This document shows positions 21,733-34,438 of a DNA stretch of 64,000 bases, in pieces. This stretch comes from Boswellia sacra. Lineage: Eukaryota > Streptophyta > Magnoliopsida > Sapindales > Burseraceae. The notes beneath the pieces were generated by a model, which had not been told where the DNA came from, did no database searches, and saw only the letters and a list, made by a program, of their open reading frames with translations. The stretch spans positions 1 through 64,000 of the forward strand of contig SNVD02012946.1 of assembly GCA_013180625.2 (NCBI GenBank), written 5' to 3'. The first letter of the stretch is position 1, and each line of letters begins with the position of its first letter. Position numbers and translations under genes: made by a program.

Positions 21733-21989
21733 TTATTAAAAGCATAAAGGTAAGAAAGTTCAAAGAAAAGGAGTTGGTCCTTAAATAGGCTAGGACAAGG
21801 GTGTATGATCCTAAAGGGAAGTTCAAACTCAATTGGGAAGCCCTATTCATTGTGGTAAAGGTGATGTCTAACAGAGCTGTCATCCTATTAGACATAGAAG
21901 GGAATGCATTCACTGAGCCCATCAACATGGAAAAGTTGAAGAAATATATGTATAAAATAAAAGGAAAAGTGAGAAGGAAAAATAATTAA
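21733..21989 (+). pseudogene. pol C-terminus of A2
   Basis: Encodes the integrase C-terminal end ('DPKGKFKLNWEALFIVVKV' and '...NMEKLKKYM'), the same as the end of A3 pol at 31100-31302, with one in-frame stop at 21786-21788. The W-x-x-x-(F/L)-x-V-x-K-V pattern is the usual end of gypsy integrases. Confidence 0.75.
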
Positions 21990-22169
21990 TCAGAAAACCA
22001 AAAATGACTGATTAATGATAGGTGTTGTCCCATTGTGCACATGTTGTTCAAAGAACAAAAGAGTGTACTTTTATTAATGAAATGAAATTGTTTGGGAACA
22101 AATATAACTTTTGAAATGTCTTATTATTTTGCATAATAACGAAAGGAAAACATCTAACATCCGAGCTAA

Positions 22170-23755
22170 CGAAGAGACTAGCAATGTCGCCTCTGCCTCT
22201 TCGATGGACTACAAATGGGCTTACTATATCGCTTACGACACTGTGTAGCTCGAGTAATAGGATTACGAATGGAAGCCCAGAAAGTCACCCAATCCTTAAA
22301 CTGGTTGTCTGTCTCAAAATCAAGATGATGAAAGAGATTCCTCTTGATGGTCTAATGCGACCAAGAATCCTTCACATGCCTCAGATAACGAGCAAATAGT
22401 CTTGGGAGACCGAAAGCAGTAAGTAAATCCATGATCCTCTGCTTAAGTCTATACTACCAACGCAGTCTAGTAGGATCATAGAAAGAAATATGGGTGAAAT
22501 CTGCCAACAGCACACATGCGATATAGGTCCCTACTATCACATGCTCTAGCCTCTACCATGGACAGTGCCAACAAATATGAGTATCTGGAATGACTCGAAG
22601 CCAATCGAGCAGAGAAAAACGTCTCTTAAATCTTGTCCTTGTATAAAGTCAAGGGTTATAACGAGAAACATTTCCCTCAAGTGATGCTAGAGTGGACAAC
22701 CTCTCTTGTAACCAAATAAAAAAACAAAGAAAGAAAAATAAGAAAAAGCCTGCTAAATTGAAAACCTAAAAAGGCAGCTTAGGCAAAAATTCAGGTAAGC
22801 CTGCTAAGTTGAAAACGCAAAAGGGTAGCTTAGACAAGATTTAGGACATAGAAGGAAAAGAAAAAGCCCATTGAGTTGAAAACCTAGAAAGGGCAGTTCA
22901 GACAAAAGTTAGGGCAGGCTCACTAAGTCGAAAACCCGAAGAGGGTAGCTTAGGAAAAAATTAGAGCATTAAAGAACAATGAAACTGATAACTAAACTCG
23001 CTAAGTCGAAAGCTCAAGGAATACCTGAAGAAGTAGAAGACTACCACTGAACCTTTGACTCGGATCCATCCTGACATGATCTAGTCTAATCAATGTCTTA
23101 GCCATAATCAAAGGAACAGCTGTGAAATTGGGTTCCATATGAGGAATGATGGTTATAAGGTTAGATCTCTAAGACCATATGGTAAGACCAGTGAGAACTG
23201 CGGACAGAGGCAAAATTGGAGAAGGCGAAGCCAACTGAACGAAGACTTGTCCATCATTCCAAGCAAAGGCATGATGGAAGACAATACCACTCTACTGTCT
23301 CTGGTGTGAATACCCATGGTAGAAATTTAGAAGTCAAAAGAGTGGGCGAGATCAGATGTTAATGGTGTTTCGATAAGAGGAAGAACGAAGCTCTTAGAAT
23401 TGGATGAGTAACAACCAAATTTGGCGAAGAATTCCTCAAAGAGAGGGCAAAGTTCTTACCCATTGAAATGGAAGACATGGTCATAAGGACCCCAAAAAGT
23501 TGTATAGTCCTTGAGGAAAATGATGTCAAGCTTGACATGACGAAGGGACTTCAGAAGATAGAGACCGACAGACTTGAGTTGTTTCCAATCCTCATCCTTC
23601 AAAGGCCTTAAAAGAGGTCGAATGACCTTGAGAGAAGCTTCAGAGATGTTGAATGACACGAAGAGGTGTTGAAAAATGTGAAAAGAAATCTTGAAAAATA
23701 AGAGAAGAGGTGTTGAAGAAGAACAGCACTGAAATAGTATGCAAAAAAAAAGCAA
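22170..23755 (-). pseudogene. Antisense ORF-1 of family A (A2 copy)
   Basis: Read on the minus strand. Its start region (23755 down) includes 'LKSVGLYLLKSLRHVKLDII' and 'FWGPYDHVFHFNG', followed after a stop by 'ELCPLFEEF'. The end region gives 'FKDWVTFWASIRNPITRA' before a basic tail at about 22175. The FW(D/G)P...HVF.F.G.ELCP..EEF pattern recalls the DUF7745/plant-mobile-type proteins that accompany Tat-lineage elements; this assignment is from memory and not certain. Several stops and frame breaks make it non-functional. The tandem 'ctgctaagttgaaaacc' repeat array (22740-23010) lies inside its span. Confidence 0.6.
22740..23010 (+). repeat. Tandem 'gcctgctaagttgaaaac' array in A2
   Basis: Four or five units of about 55-70 bp ('ctgctaa(a/g)ttgaaaacc..aaaagg(g/c)cagcttag(g/a)caaaa'). 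Equivalent to 32100-32450 in A3 and, inverted, to 8110-8515 in A1. Confidence 0.8.
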
Positions 23756-24211
23756 AAAAAAAAAAGAAAGGAAACCACCGGTGACACAGCCAGCCGATCA
23801 TCCTTTGATAGCTGCCCGGCTCTCTAACAGCCCCTTCGATTGTCTCCCCTTCGATTGTCTGACAGCTGGCCAGCTGTGTGACAGCCGGTTGCAGCTATTG
23901 GGGTTAAATAGCCTATTGGCTTACCTTTTACGTGTTTTTTGACTTCCAAAACAAGTATAACGAGCGATTTCGAGCGTGTGATTTCCAGATTTTGCATTTT
24001 TATTCAGAATTGAATAAATGATGATGTAGAAACAAATGTGAATAAATTTGGATGTAGACTTAGCATAATACGCATATTGTGTGGAGTCGAAAATAGAAAA
24101 TTTTCACTATGTTTCTAAAAATTGTTTACATTCGATTATACATCAAAGAAATTTAGACATAGAAACTGGATGAACAAAAGAAATCATGAAAGAAGCCGGT
24201 GGTGACAATCC

Positions 24212-26480
24212 TCACTCATTGCCATCGTTGTCGATATCGAAGGAAAAAGCAGTAACCTGAGCTTGAAAAAATTCATTCTCCTGCTCCAGACGAGGAACCT
24301 CCTAATGACTCGCCTAACCAAGCAAAAGAATCATATAGTTAGAAAAACTATTAGAATAGAAACCATGCATACATGAAGCACAGAAGGATATTGTACTTGA
24401 TATTGATGTGACATCTGTAAAACATATCCATGGGAAGCGGCCTGCATATGAAAAACTTGCTCTATGGAAGATCGTGGTTCTTGCATCGCATTTGCATTTT
24501 TTTTTATGATTGATCAAAGAATGGTAGGAAACTTGAGGGGCACATACTCAGAAGACTTATCAGAGTGGCATCCTGAGGAACAGGTATGTTTGAATCCTCA
24601 GTGATCACATGACTGTTGATCTATCCAGTGGCATCCCATATGTAGACAACATTACTGGGATAAGCCTAGAGGTTACCAATCACATAACCGACTGGAATAG
24701 CTGGGGCAGCTGAAGGAGATGGAGGTGAACATGGCTGTTGAGTAGTGGTAGAAAAAGAAGTTGATGTACCAGTACCTGAAGAGGAGGCTCTCGATCTCTT
24801 CCCACGACGAGAGGAAGAGTTACCAATACAACTGGGCATAACAGGGGATGAGGAATCTCATCAGCAGATCGGCCAGGTTTAGTGTATAACTAGGAGGCTT
24901 AAACCCAGTCGATGTAACAAGTCATCATCAATGGGAACTCGATGGTACTCAAGTGAATCTTGGTCATGTAGTCTAACACCTGTGGCTTCATGGCCAAATT
25001 AGCTGAATTTATCATCAGATGGTGGCAAAGGAGGAATCATATGGTGTGTTAGGCCTTTATGCCAATCCCACAAGCGATCACCCAAATACCACATCATACT
25101 ATTCACATAAGGGAGGAGGATGAGGTATAAGTTGAAGGGGGAAGCAACCCTTATAGCTGCATAATAGTTGTCCTCTAGACCTCACCACTCAGAGCGAATT
25201 TGTAAAGAATAAAAAAGCATGATAAGAGTATGATATAAATAAAATACTAACTACAATGTCTTTTACCTTGTTCGAGGTCATTGTATGAAGATAATCACGA
25301 ATGAAGTCTAGCTCATGAGAACTCTTGAGCTCCGTGCGACGTGTAGCCCACCTCTTCATCTGTGGGAAGGAATAATCCTCACAAGTAGGAAGAGGAGATG
25401 GTAGAACTCCTAACTCATATTCCCACATCTATCATGAATAGTACAAAATCAGGAATGGAAGTCATACAGATAAAATATGAAGGTCTCAAGAAGAAAGAAG
25501 TTACCTCAAGAAGTGGAGCAAATCCAGTGATCGTAGCAACGCCTCGACAGGCCTGATCCAAGCTGAAATACAACTAGCAGAGAGCAACGCGGCCTTAGTC
25601 AAAATCCCTCACTTGATCGAGATCCTGGATGGCAGGAAGTAAAGTTGTTTGACACATTGACGAAGAGCATCATATCGAGTAGATAGACAATGAAGCTATG
25701 GGCATACTAGTCCACCCTGACTGGAGTTAGGTTGGATCTCCATTTCTAATATTCATACAAGGGAGCGTATCAAATGGCAACATTGCTTTTGACCTTCACC
25801 TCACACCTTGAAAGCTGTCGAATCAAATTCTGCTAATCCCTCAAGTCTGTAATACATGCATCAACAGGAATGGCCTATCCACTACATGGAAGGCCAGTCA
25901 GAGCAGCAATGTCTATAGGCATAATAGTCATCTCACCAATCAAAATATGGAATGTGTAGGTCATATTCATCCACCTCTCGCACAAAGCGGCTAATGCTCG
26001 ACAATTAGTGTATCTAAGGGTGTGCAGAAGATAAATGATAAACTTGTAGAAACCAATATCAGCAATCATACTCCTAACAATCTCATTTTCTATCTCCATA
26101 AACCAATTATGGGCTCCAAAAAATGATCCACACATCTTGCTCTCATAGTATTCCTAAAGCAAGAAATTGAAATACGTGCCTAGAAAATTCGAAGAAAATG
26201 GAAAACCAAAGAATGAAGAAGAGTACATACCAAGTTGATTATGTGAGAAGCCACATTGTAGACAACAGGTACCTCTTGGCCCTTTGGAACACCCTTTAGT
26301 GTCGATTTCTAGAGTGGATTGCTCTCATTCAAGTCAAGGTAGACTGGATGACCCACCATTGGAAAGAGGAACCCGAAACGAACACGTAAGAGAAAATCAG
26401 GAGCGAATCAGATGAAGAATGAAAAAGTTACACGTAAATGAAGCAACGAGAGGATGAATGGACTTTATAAAAGTCCTTAG
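24212..26480 (-). pseudogene. Antisense ORF-2 of family A with plant mobile domain (A2 copy)
   Basis: Minus strand. The open part 26135-25875 encodes 'LAALCERWMNMTYTFHILIG' followed by 'EMTIMPIDIAALTGLPCSG', which is the hallmark core of the plant mobile domain (PMD: RW...TFH...GEMT.T..D.A.LTGLP). Further on, 25428-25189 encodes 'MWEYELGVLPSP' and a following 'RRTELKSSHELDFIRDYLHTM' stretch, the usual later part of such proteins. The frame is broken by stops and shifts. The probable end is the stop at 24212-24214 after an acidic '...DNDGNE'. PMD proteins are known as host proteins and as passengers of DNA and gypsy transposons. Here the ORF lies antisense in the element 3' region. Confidence 0.75.
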
Positions 26481-26519
26481 CCACTAGCCTGCAATCAAAC
26501 AATCAGGCTGACTATCCCT

Positions 26520-26745
26520 TTAATAGGAGGCAGAAAAGGAAAAGAAGAGAAAAAGGAAGAAAAAGAAAGGAAAGAAAAGAGGAAAAAAAAGCATATCAGA
26601 AAGAGAAAGAGAAAAAGAGAGAAAAAAAGAGAAAAAAAGAGAAAAAAAAGAAAAAAAGAAGAACAAAAAGAGAAAGAAAAGAATGAGAGAAAAAAGTGAG
26701 AGAAAAGAGAAAGAAGAAAAAAGAGAGACATGAAAGAAAAAGAAA
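26520..26745 (+). repeat. AG-rich low-complexity tract in A2
   Basis: Nearly pure A/G ('gaaaaagagagaaaaaaag' type) over more than 200 bp. On the other strand it reads as a long Phe/Ser/Leu open frame, which is an artefact of composition. Confidence 0.9.
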
Positions 26746-27294
26746 AAGAAGGATTCTTCATTGATCCTAAGACGCCGAAGGAATTTTCGAACAAACTGGT
26801 GACAACCACCCGACCATGGTAATAGCTTAGCAACTCACAAGGAAAAAAGAGTAACATCAGTCGATAGAATCTTTAACCAAGAATCACATGGAAGAATTTC
26901 TCTAGATACTAGAAAGTAATTTGTTGAAGAACACACTAAATAAGGTAAAAATTTAAATTGATTTTTCATCATTGAGAAATGTTTGAAACTTACGGGAAAT
27001 AGCAAAGGCAAGGAAAGGATCCCCAATAAGTCAGCTAATGAACAACATGATTCTCCAATAAAGAACTTGATGAATGCAAGAATGAAGGATGTCAGAACTC
27101 AAGAAATTTTCTAGTGGACCAAAAGAAATCAAGAATAAAAGCTAGAATACTTAGAAGAAAGGCATAAAACCCAGCGAATGCAAAGTCCAAAGAAATCATA
27201 GAAAGTACGAAGGATACATGGTCGAAGGCACGAAGAATACGAAGGTCTAAAAATCATGAATAGTGCATGAGAGAACGTTTTCCCAGTGGGCATG

Positions 27295-27625
27295 CATTAG
27301 AAGGAAACCTTAAGAAGTAGGTGTACTTAAGAGTGTTGTAAGCCCTTAGAATAGGCACAAGCCCTAAGAAGAGGTGCGCTAAAGAGTGTTGAAAACCATA
27401 AGAAGTAGGTGCACTTAAGTATGTTTTAAGCCCTTAGAATAGGTATAAGCCCTCAGAAAAGGTGCACTGAAGTGTTGAAAATGCTGAGAAGTATGTGCAC
27501 TTAAAGTGTCTTAAGCCCTTAGAATAGGCACACTAAAGAGTGTTACTAAACCCTAGGAAGCAGGTGCACTAAATAGTGTTAGAAACCCTAAGAAGTAGGC
27601 ACAAGAATGTTTTGTCATAACATCA
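27295..27625 (+). repeat. Tandem 'gaagtaggtgcacttaagagtgtt' array in A2
   Basis: Units of about 45-60 bp alternate 'taagaagtaggtgcac...agagtgtt' with 'aagcccttagaatagg(c/t)a'. The same array lies before each A 3' LTR. Confidence 0.8.
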
Positions 27626-27639
27626 TAAGGATGCTTTCT

Positions 27640-27795
27640 AGCCCTTAGATGGGCACATTAGCCCTTGAATGGACACATCCGCCCTTAGATGGGCACGTTC
27701 ACCCTTGAATGGGCATATTAACCCTTGAATGGGCATATCCGCCATTAAAAAGGCACATCAGCCCTCAAGTGGGCCCTTCAGCCCCTGACCGGACA
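27640..27795 (+). repeat. Short tandem 'gcccttgaatgggcacatt' array in A2
   Basis: About seven units of 20-21 bp, slightly diverged, next to the longer-unit array. Confidence 0.85.
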
Positions 27796-27953
27796 TACCT
27801 TTGGTAGGAGCAGAAGGAGAGAAAGAAGGTGGCGAGAAAGTTTGATAGAATGAAGGCAAAGGCAAAGACGTCGAGGAGGAAGACAGAAAGATAAAGTAAT
27901 AGTACTTTGTTGACTTTTGTGTCTCACAAACCTATCCAAAGTAAGGGGTAAGC

Positions 27954-29900
27954 TGTAGGCACTAAATCTTTTAGGCTCAAAAAAGGAATGACTATGAAGG
28001 TTCAAAGATATAAATGACCAAATGCCCCTAAAAGCCAATAAAGGAAAGGTGAGAAGGGATTGATGAAAACCCTTAAAAATTAACATACGACTTCAAAAAT
28101 TCACAGAAATTGATCCAAAAGGAACCTGGTATCGAGTCATATACTGTTGTGAAGCTACAGATGTCTAGTTTTCATAGAAATTTATGGATTACGAATCAGA
28201 GTTGAATTTAAGAAGTTATACACGACTGAACAAGCAAAGGTCAAAAGGGACTGTAGTCCAAAGCAACAAAACAAGAGGAGCTGAATGGAATTAGTTGCTC
28301 GACAGTGGACCAACGGCTAGTCGTCTATTAGTCGATATTCATCTAATTGTTTGATAGCCAGTCAGTGGTTTGCTAACAGCCACCCAGTTGTTACCCTTGT
28401 ATTTTTGGAATATTTCTTAAAAGACCTTCCTTTTTGGTTTGTTTCTTCCTTTTTCAGCTTCACCCCCCTTCTATATAAACACCCCCCTTCTCACTTTGTA
28501 AGACATACTGATTATTGAACAAAATCATCTTTTCTCACTCTTGAAGACACGCTCTAGAATTTGAGAAGTCTTTTCCAGTATAAAGCTTTCAGGCATTTTA
28601 TTGCTCTAAACCCAAAAAAGGGTACGTCTTGAGAGTAGTCCTTTCTCCTCCCCTTTTTTTTCTCATTTACTTTTTTAGATTAAATTAAGCATGTTTAGGG
28701 TTTAATTTTATACTTTGGAGGATGTCTACAATTATTATGAACTGGTCTACCCCTTATTTGTTTTGTAAGATGGATAAGCGTGTCGAGGTAAATCCGCTAT
28801 CCTTTATTTATTAGAATCATGCTTAGGAGTTTAATTTCCTTGCGAATACATAGAATCATGCTTAGGAGCACGTGATTAGAATCATGCTAAGAAAGACTTA
28901 TACTTGCTTTGATGAATACTAGGAAATAGCGTAGAATAGGTATGAATTACCATTTTGCCTTTGGATGCTATGATTAATCTCAATTGCTTGAATTAGGCTA
29001 GAATATGCCACGAATGCCATGCTTAGGCTGGAATATGCCATGATAACCATGTTTAGGCTAGAAATTCCATGATTAATTATGAATTAATATGAATTATGCT
29101 AGAATAGCAATAAGGTAGAATGCCATGATAGAATTATCAAATATAGGGTAGAATGCCATGATACTAGATTATGCCTTTGTATGATCTATAATGTATGAAT
29201 GTTTGTTTTATGACAGAAGTGTAGTTGTGTGATGCCATGAAGTGGTGGTGGACTCACATTGATGGTGAGGGACCATCACTAGGAATTAATTATTTAATTT
29301 ATTAACAAAGGTTCAATAGACGTCAAATAGAGCCACATATAGTGGTGAAGAATTCATCATCTATTGGGTCTCGAATAGACCATTTGTATTTGATATTTAA
29401 ATGTACATTTTAGAATTTATTTTATTGAAGAATAAAACCGATGTAATCCTCTTTCCCTTCCCTCATTTTTGAAAGAAAATGTAATCCATTCTCCTCCCAC
29501 TTTTTATGGATGTTTACAATTGCCATTGATTGAATAATCACCTAACATGCTTAACAAAGATAAAATGGAAATGTGTGCATAAAGTGAACAACATTAAGTG
29601 GACTAAGTAACAGCATCAGATGTGACTATTTGGTATTTCCTAATGAAGGCTGGATCTTGATCGGGCGGGTCGAATGACTCGTACCTAACTTCCCAAACCC
29701 ATCTCTGAAGGGATAAGGGTAGTTTAGGTCCTGAAGCAAGGGATCAGATTACCCCTATTCATTCCCAATTGAATAATTGGATGGAGACTCCATTCTCCAA
29801 ACGTGCCCATGACTCGTTTGTGTTCCCTTAAGCCTCAAAAGAGGCTTTGACACAGTGCCATGGTTGCAAACACTTTGGTAGGATGAAAGCCCAATTCACA
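27954..29900 (+). repeat. 3' LTR of A2 (about 1.95 kb)
   Basis: It starts TGTAGGCACTAAAT straight after a polypurine-type tract (ccaaagtaaggggtaagc, 27936-27953) and ends ...CCAATTCACA. A TATA box (ctatataaac) lies at about 28471. The 'gaggctttgacac' block near the end is shared with all A LTRs. Confidence 0.85.
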
Positions 29901-29929
29901 ATACTTTCACCCATCTTCCCATAAATAAG

Positions 29930-31302
29930 CATCGGATGGCTAACAATTTAGCTTCTTTGCCATCAATTTGGGTGAGCACTTAAGAATTGCTAGAGAGACT
30001 AATAGTGATATCACAAGCATGGGGTCCTTACCACATGGAGGCCGAAGTGGATGAGATGCCATGGTTCTATGATTAGAAGAGGTGCTTAGAGAAAAGAATT
30101 CTGCCAGATGAGGCCAATGAGAAGGATGAGGTCGTACTACAAAGGTTGGCCCAACAATTTACTTGTCATCAAGGAGTGATGTAGAAGAGAGTGCCAGAAG
30201 GGATGTAATTGAGATGTGTCAATGAGAAAGAAGCCAGAAGGCTCATGGAGGAAATCTATGGAAGTGTATATGGGCCACATATAAATGGCCTAATGATTAC
30301 AAAGAAGATAATAAGATAAGGTTTTTTCTAGCTTACCATGGAGACAAATTGTGTTTAATTTGTGAAGAGGTGTCATCAATGCTAGATCAATAGAAGGTCG
30401 ATTCACCAACCACCCTCGAAGCCACAAGGAATGACAGCATTATGACCCTTTGCAGCATAGGAATTGATATTATAGCCGAGATAAGGTCGTCGCCTTTAAT
30501 AGGCATAGATATGTGGTGGTGGTGATTGACTACTTCACCCAATGGATAGAAGCTGAGTCCTACAGTAAACTAGTGATAAAGTAGATGACGAAGTTTATTG
30601 AAAAGAATATCCTTTGCAGATTTGGAGTGTCGCATCATGTCGTGATTGACAATAGGGTCCATTTTCAAGTAGAGACAAAGGCCTTGTTTGATAAGTATAG
30701 GATTGAACACCATAAGTCATCTCCATATCAATCACAAGCAAACAAAGCAACAGAAGCAGCCAAAAAAAACATCAAGAAGATATTGGCCAAGATAGTACAA
30801 AATACAAAGATTGGATAGAAAAGCTGTTGGTTGTGTTATGGGGTTATAAAACAACGCCTAGAGGTTCGACAGGCATGACACCCTTCTCATTGATATATGG
30901 TTCAGAAGTGGTCCTACCAGTTGAGATAGAAATGAAATCAACAAGAGTTTATAGAAGAAAAAAATGCCTGAAGCGGAGTGGGCTTACAATAGATGTGAAT
31001 AATTGGCCTTGATTGATGAGAAAATAATGAAGGCTAGATATCACATGCAGTTATACTAGAAGTAGATTGCTCGATTCTTTAACAAAAGAATAAAGGCAAT
31101 GAAGCTCAAAGAAGGAGAATTAATCCTTAAATAGGCCAGGCCAGTAGTGTTTGATCTGAGAGGGAAGTTCAAGCCCAATTGGGAGGGCTCATTGATTGTG
31201 ACGAAGGTCATGTCCAATAGGGCCGTCAACCTATCAGACATGGAAGGGAATGAATTCACTAAGCCCATCAGCATGGATAGGTTGAAGAAATACAATGTAT
31301 GA
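29930..31302 (+). pseudogene. pol remnant of A3: RNase H end and integrase
   Basis: Broken frames give the integrase zinc-finger neighbourhood ('LRCVNEKEARRLMEEIYGSV', about 30220) and then an open stretch 30585-30818 with 'FGVSHHVVIDNRVHFQ' and 'SSPYQSQANKATEAA'. These are the second catalytic Asp region and the catalytic Glu neighbourhood of a gypsy integrase, in which the usual 'DNG.HF' Gly and the 'QANG..EA' Gly are replaced. After another break, 30827-31012 has 'LWGYKTTPRGSTGMTPFSLI' and 'YGSEVVLPVEIE', a standard integrase segment. The end at 31302 matches A2. Many stops: non-functional. Confidence 0.75.
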
Positions 31303-31485
31303 AAAAAAAAAGAAGAAAAAAAGTGTGAGAGGAAAAATAATTAATTAAAAAACCAAAAATGGCTGATTAATAACAGGAGTTGTCCATTGTGCATATATTA
31401 TTCAAAGAAAAAATTATTGTACTTTTATTAATGAAATGAAATTGTTTGAAAACAAATATGCCTTTGAGATGTCTTATTATTTTGT

Positions 31486-32544
31486 ATGATTATAGAAGGA
31501 AAGCATCTAACATCTAAGTTAACAATGAAATTATCAATGCCGCCTCTACCTTTTCGATGGACTACGAATAGACTGACCATATCGCCATCGTCTGGCTCGA
31601 ATAGCAAGATCATGAATAGAAGCTTGGAAGATCACCGAATTCTTGTATCGGTCATCTGTCTAAAACTCAGGATCATAGAATGGATGCCTCTCAATGGTTC
31701 GATATGGCAAAGAATCCCTCACACGCTCTAGATAATGAGTAAATAGCCTCCCAGGACCGAAAACAACCGGTGAATCCACGATCCTCTACTTAAGTCCATA
31801 CTGCCGACGTCATCTGGCAAGATCATAGAAAGAACTATGTGTGAAACCCACTAAAGGCACACATGCGATATAGGTCTCGATTGTGACATGCTCTAGCCTC
31901 TACCATGGACAATGTCAACGAATCTGGGTATCCAGAATGACTCGAAGCTAGTCGACCCAAGAAGAATGTCTCTCAAGTATCCTCCTTGTATGAAGTCAAG
32001 GGCTATAACAAGAAATATCCCCTTCAGGTGGTGCTAGAGTAGACAACCTCTCTTGTAACCAAATCTTAAAAAAAAAAAAAAGAAACAAAGGAAAAGAAAA
32101 TTAAGAAAAACCCCACTAAGTTGAAAACCCAAAAGGGCAAATTTGGCAAAAGTTAGGGCATAGAAGAAAAAGAAAAAGCCCGCTGAGTTGAAAACCTAAA
32201 AAGGGCGGCTCAAACAAAAGTTAAGGCAAAAGAAAAAGAAGAAGAAAAAGTTGTTGAGTTGAAAACCCAAAAAGGGTGGCTAAAGTAAAAGTTAGGGCAA
32301 GCTTGCTAAGTTGAAAACACAAAAGGGCAGCTTCGGCAAAAATTACGGCATAAAAAAAATAGAGAGGAAAAAAAATGAACCTGCTAAGTCAAAAACCTGA
32401 AAGGGCGGCCTAGGCAAAATTAGGGTTAAAAAAATACCTAAAGAAGCAAAAGACTACAATTGAACCTCTAACATGGATCAATCCTTACTCAATCCAGTCC
32501 GATCAATGTCTCAACTAGAATTAAGGAAACTATTGTGAAATTGG
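31486..32544 (-). pseudogene. C-terminal part of antisense ORF-1 in A3 with repeat array
   Basis: It is homologous to 22170-23130 in A2 on the minus strand, including the tandem 'gctgagttgaaaacc' array (32100-32450). It is cut at 32544 by the copia insertion and continues at 41194. Confidence 0.6.
32100..32450 (+). repeat. Tandem 'ctgctaagttgaaaacc' array in A3
   Basis: Five or so units with interspersed 'aaaagaaaaag' stretches, equivalent to the arrays at 22740-23010 and 8110-8515. Confidence 0.8.
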
Positions 32545-34309
32545 TGTTGACCCAGGTATGGCAACCCAAGAGGGGGGGTGAATTGGGTTTTTATTTATAA
32601 AAACGTATTTAGAAAACTTTTCTTGAAAGATCAAAATTATTTAAATCTTTCTTTAAGAACAAAGGTGAAGAAGATGAAAATAGAATGCAATCAAGAGAAT
32701 AACAATAAAGAACAATCACAAGTGCAAGTAAATGTAAAGAATATAGGGATAGAGAGAGTGCAAACTCAATTTACGTGGTTCGGCAAACCTTGCCTACGTC
32801 CACAGACTCCTAGCTCCACGAGCTAAGCTTTTTCACTAAGTTGTAGAAATCTTTACAACTTGCTTGATGAACAACCTCACCAAGACTTTTTCCTTCAACT
32901 CTTGATAACACCACACCAAGAGTTCTTCTTGATGAACAACCTCACCAAGGCAACTTCCTTCAACCCTTGATAACACCACACCAAGAGTTCTTCTTGATGA
33001 ACAACCTCACCAAGGCAACTTCCTTCAACTCTTGATAACACCACACCAAGAGTTCTTCTTGATGAACAACCTCACCAAGGAAAGAGTTCTCTCAAGGATA
33101 ACTTTTATCCTTTACAAGAAGATCTCACTCTCACCACAATACAAGAACAAGGATAATTTTTACAACAAAAGTATAACTCTCTTCAAAGAGTAGATAAAGA
33201 ATATAAAAGCTCTCTAGACTTGATATTTCTCTTGTTTTTTGCTTGATATATGCTTCTCTTGCTCTTACTGAATGCATGGGAGAAGGGCTCCTTTTATAGG
33301 CAAATGGGATGAACTTAATCAAGTGAAGACACCAACTCCAAATTTTCTGCCCACCATAAAAACTGAAACCTTGTCTGCCATTTTTATCAATGTTTCGTTT
33401 GAAATTTGAAATCTACAAAACATAAAAGATCTGGAAAATTGAATAAGCTTTCCAACGCATCAAGAACCAAGTTATTTGGATATCTCTAGCTCATGATATG
33501 GCCAAAACACCATTCGGTGCTCATGTGACTTGATTTTTCTTCCAAGTGTCAGTCCACCGAATTGTATGTGTATTATGTCAGCCTTCTGTTTGAAATTTAA
33601 ATTTCTTCAAAGAATATTAAATCTTCTCATTAAATTATCTTTCCGATGCCATAAGAATCAAGTCGTTTGGATATCGCTAACTCAAGATATGGAAAAAAAA
33701 CATCATTCGGTGCTCAAATGAGTTGATTTTTCTTCTCTGTGTCAGTCCACCGAATTGTATATCAATTATGTCAGCCTTCCATCTGAAATTTAAATTTCTT
33801 CAAAACATATGAAATGTGCATCATTAAGTTCTATTTCTAATGCCACAAGAATCAAGTCATTTTGATTTTTATAGCTCAAGATATGTTCAAAAGAGTATTC
33901 GGTGCTCATGTCAGCTGCTTTCATTTGTCTTTCAACTTGCATGATGATTTGGACAACCTTACACTTGAAATTTGAATTACTTTAAAACATATGAAATGTT
34001 ATAAATTGAGTAAGCTTTCCAAAGGCTTAAGAATTACATCATTTTGACATCTATAGAGATATATATGACCAATTGATTGAACATTGCTCATATATCACAT
34101 TCCTCGAGTCAATCCTTATTCTTAAACTTTGGTGCCTTTAACATGTAGTCTTCTCCTTAGCTTCAACATTTCATTTTAATAAGCCTCTTCTTGATTTTAC
34201 AATTATTTATATGATATTAATCTTGCACAAAAATAAACATGTTAGTAAATCACAATGAATCAATGTGCATTGTTATCATCAAAATTATCATGTAGCATTA
34301 GGGCTAACA
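32545..34309 (-). repeat. 3' LTR of the copia element (1765 bp)
   Basis: Plus strand TGTTGACCCAGG...GGGCTAACA. It contains four copies of the 65-bp unit with 'gatgaacaacctcaccaag' (from about 32866). Nearly identical to the 5' LTR apart from the unit number. Confidence 0.92.
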
Positions 34310-34323
34310 ATCTCCCCCTTTTT
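34310..34323 (-). promoter_or_regulatory. Polypurine tract next to the copia 3' LTR
   Basis: The complement of 'atctccccctttttg' is a purine run directly bordering the LTR, the expected plus-strand primer. Three further similar tracts lie at 35901-35914, 35946-35954 and 35961-35972. Confidence 0.7.
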
Positions 34324-34438
34324 GATGATGACAAACCATTGATTGCTTTAAAAATAATATCTAAAATCAAGAATGAAAATAAAATCAAGAATAAACAAAA
34401 AGATTGAACTCGATATGAATATAAGCAATCCACGTTAT

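Larger units (their letters stand above)
21733..29900 (+). mobile_element. Ty3/gypsy family A copy A2, 5'-truncated
   Basis: It consists of the C-terminal end of pol, the repeat-rich 3' region with two antisense ORFs, and a complete 3' LTR. Everything before the integrase C-terminus is missing at the junction with A1. 22000-22160 is a 3' untranslated segment with 'tgtacttttattaatgaaatgaaattgttt', also present at 31400-31445 in A3. Confidence 0.8.

Noticed and set aside
26495..26857. 120-codon Phe/Ser/Leu-rich 'membrane protein'
   Set aside because: It is the complement of an AG-rich tract in A2, and its composition explains the hydrophobic look.
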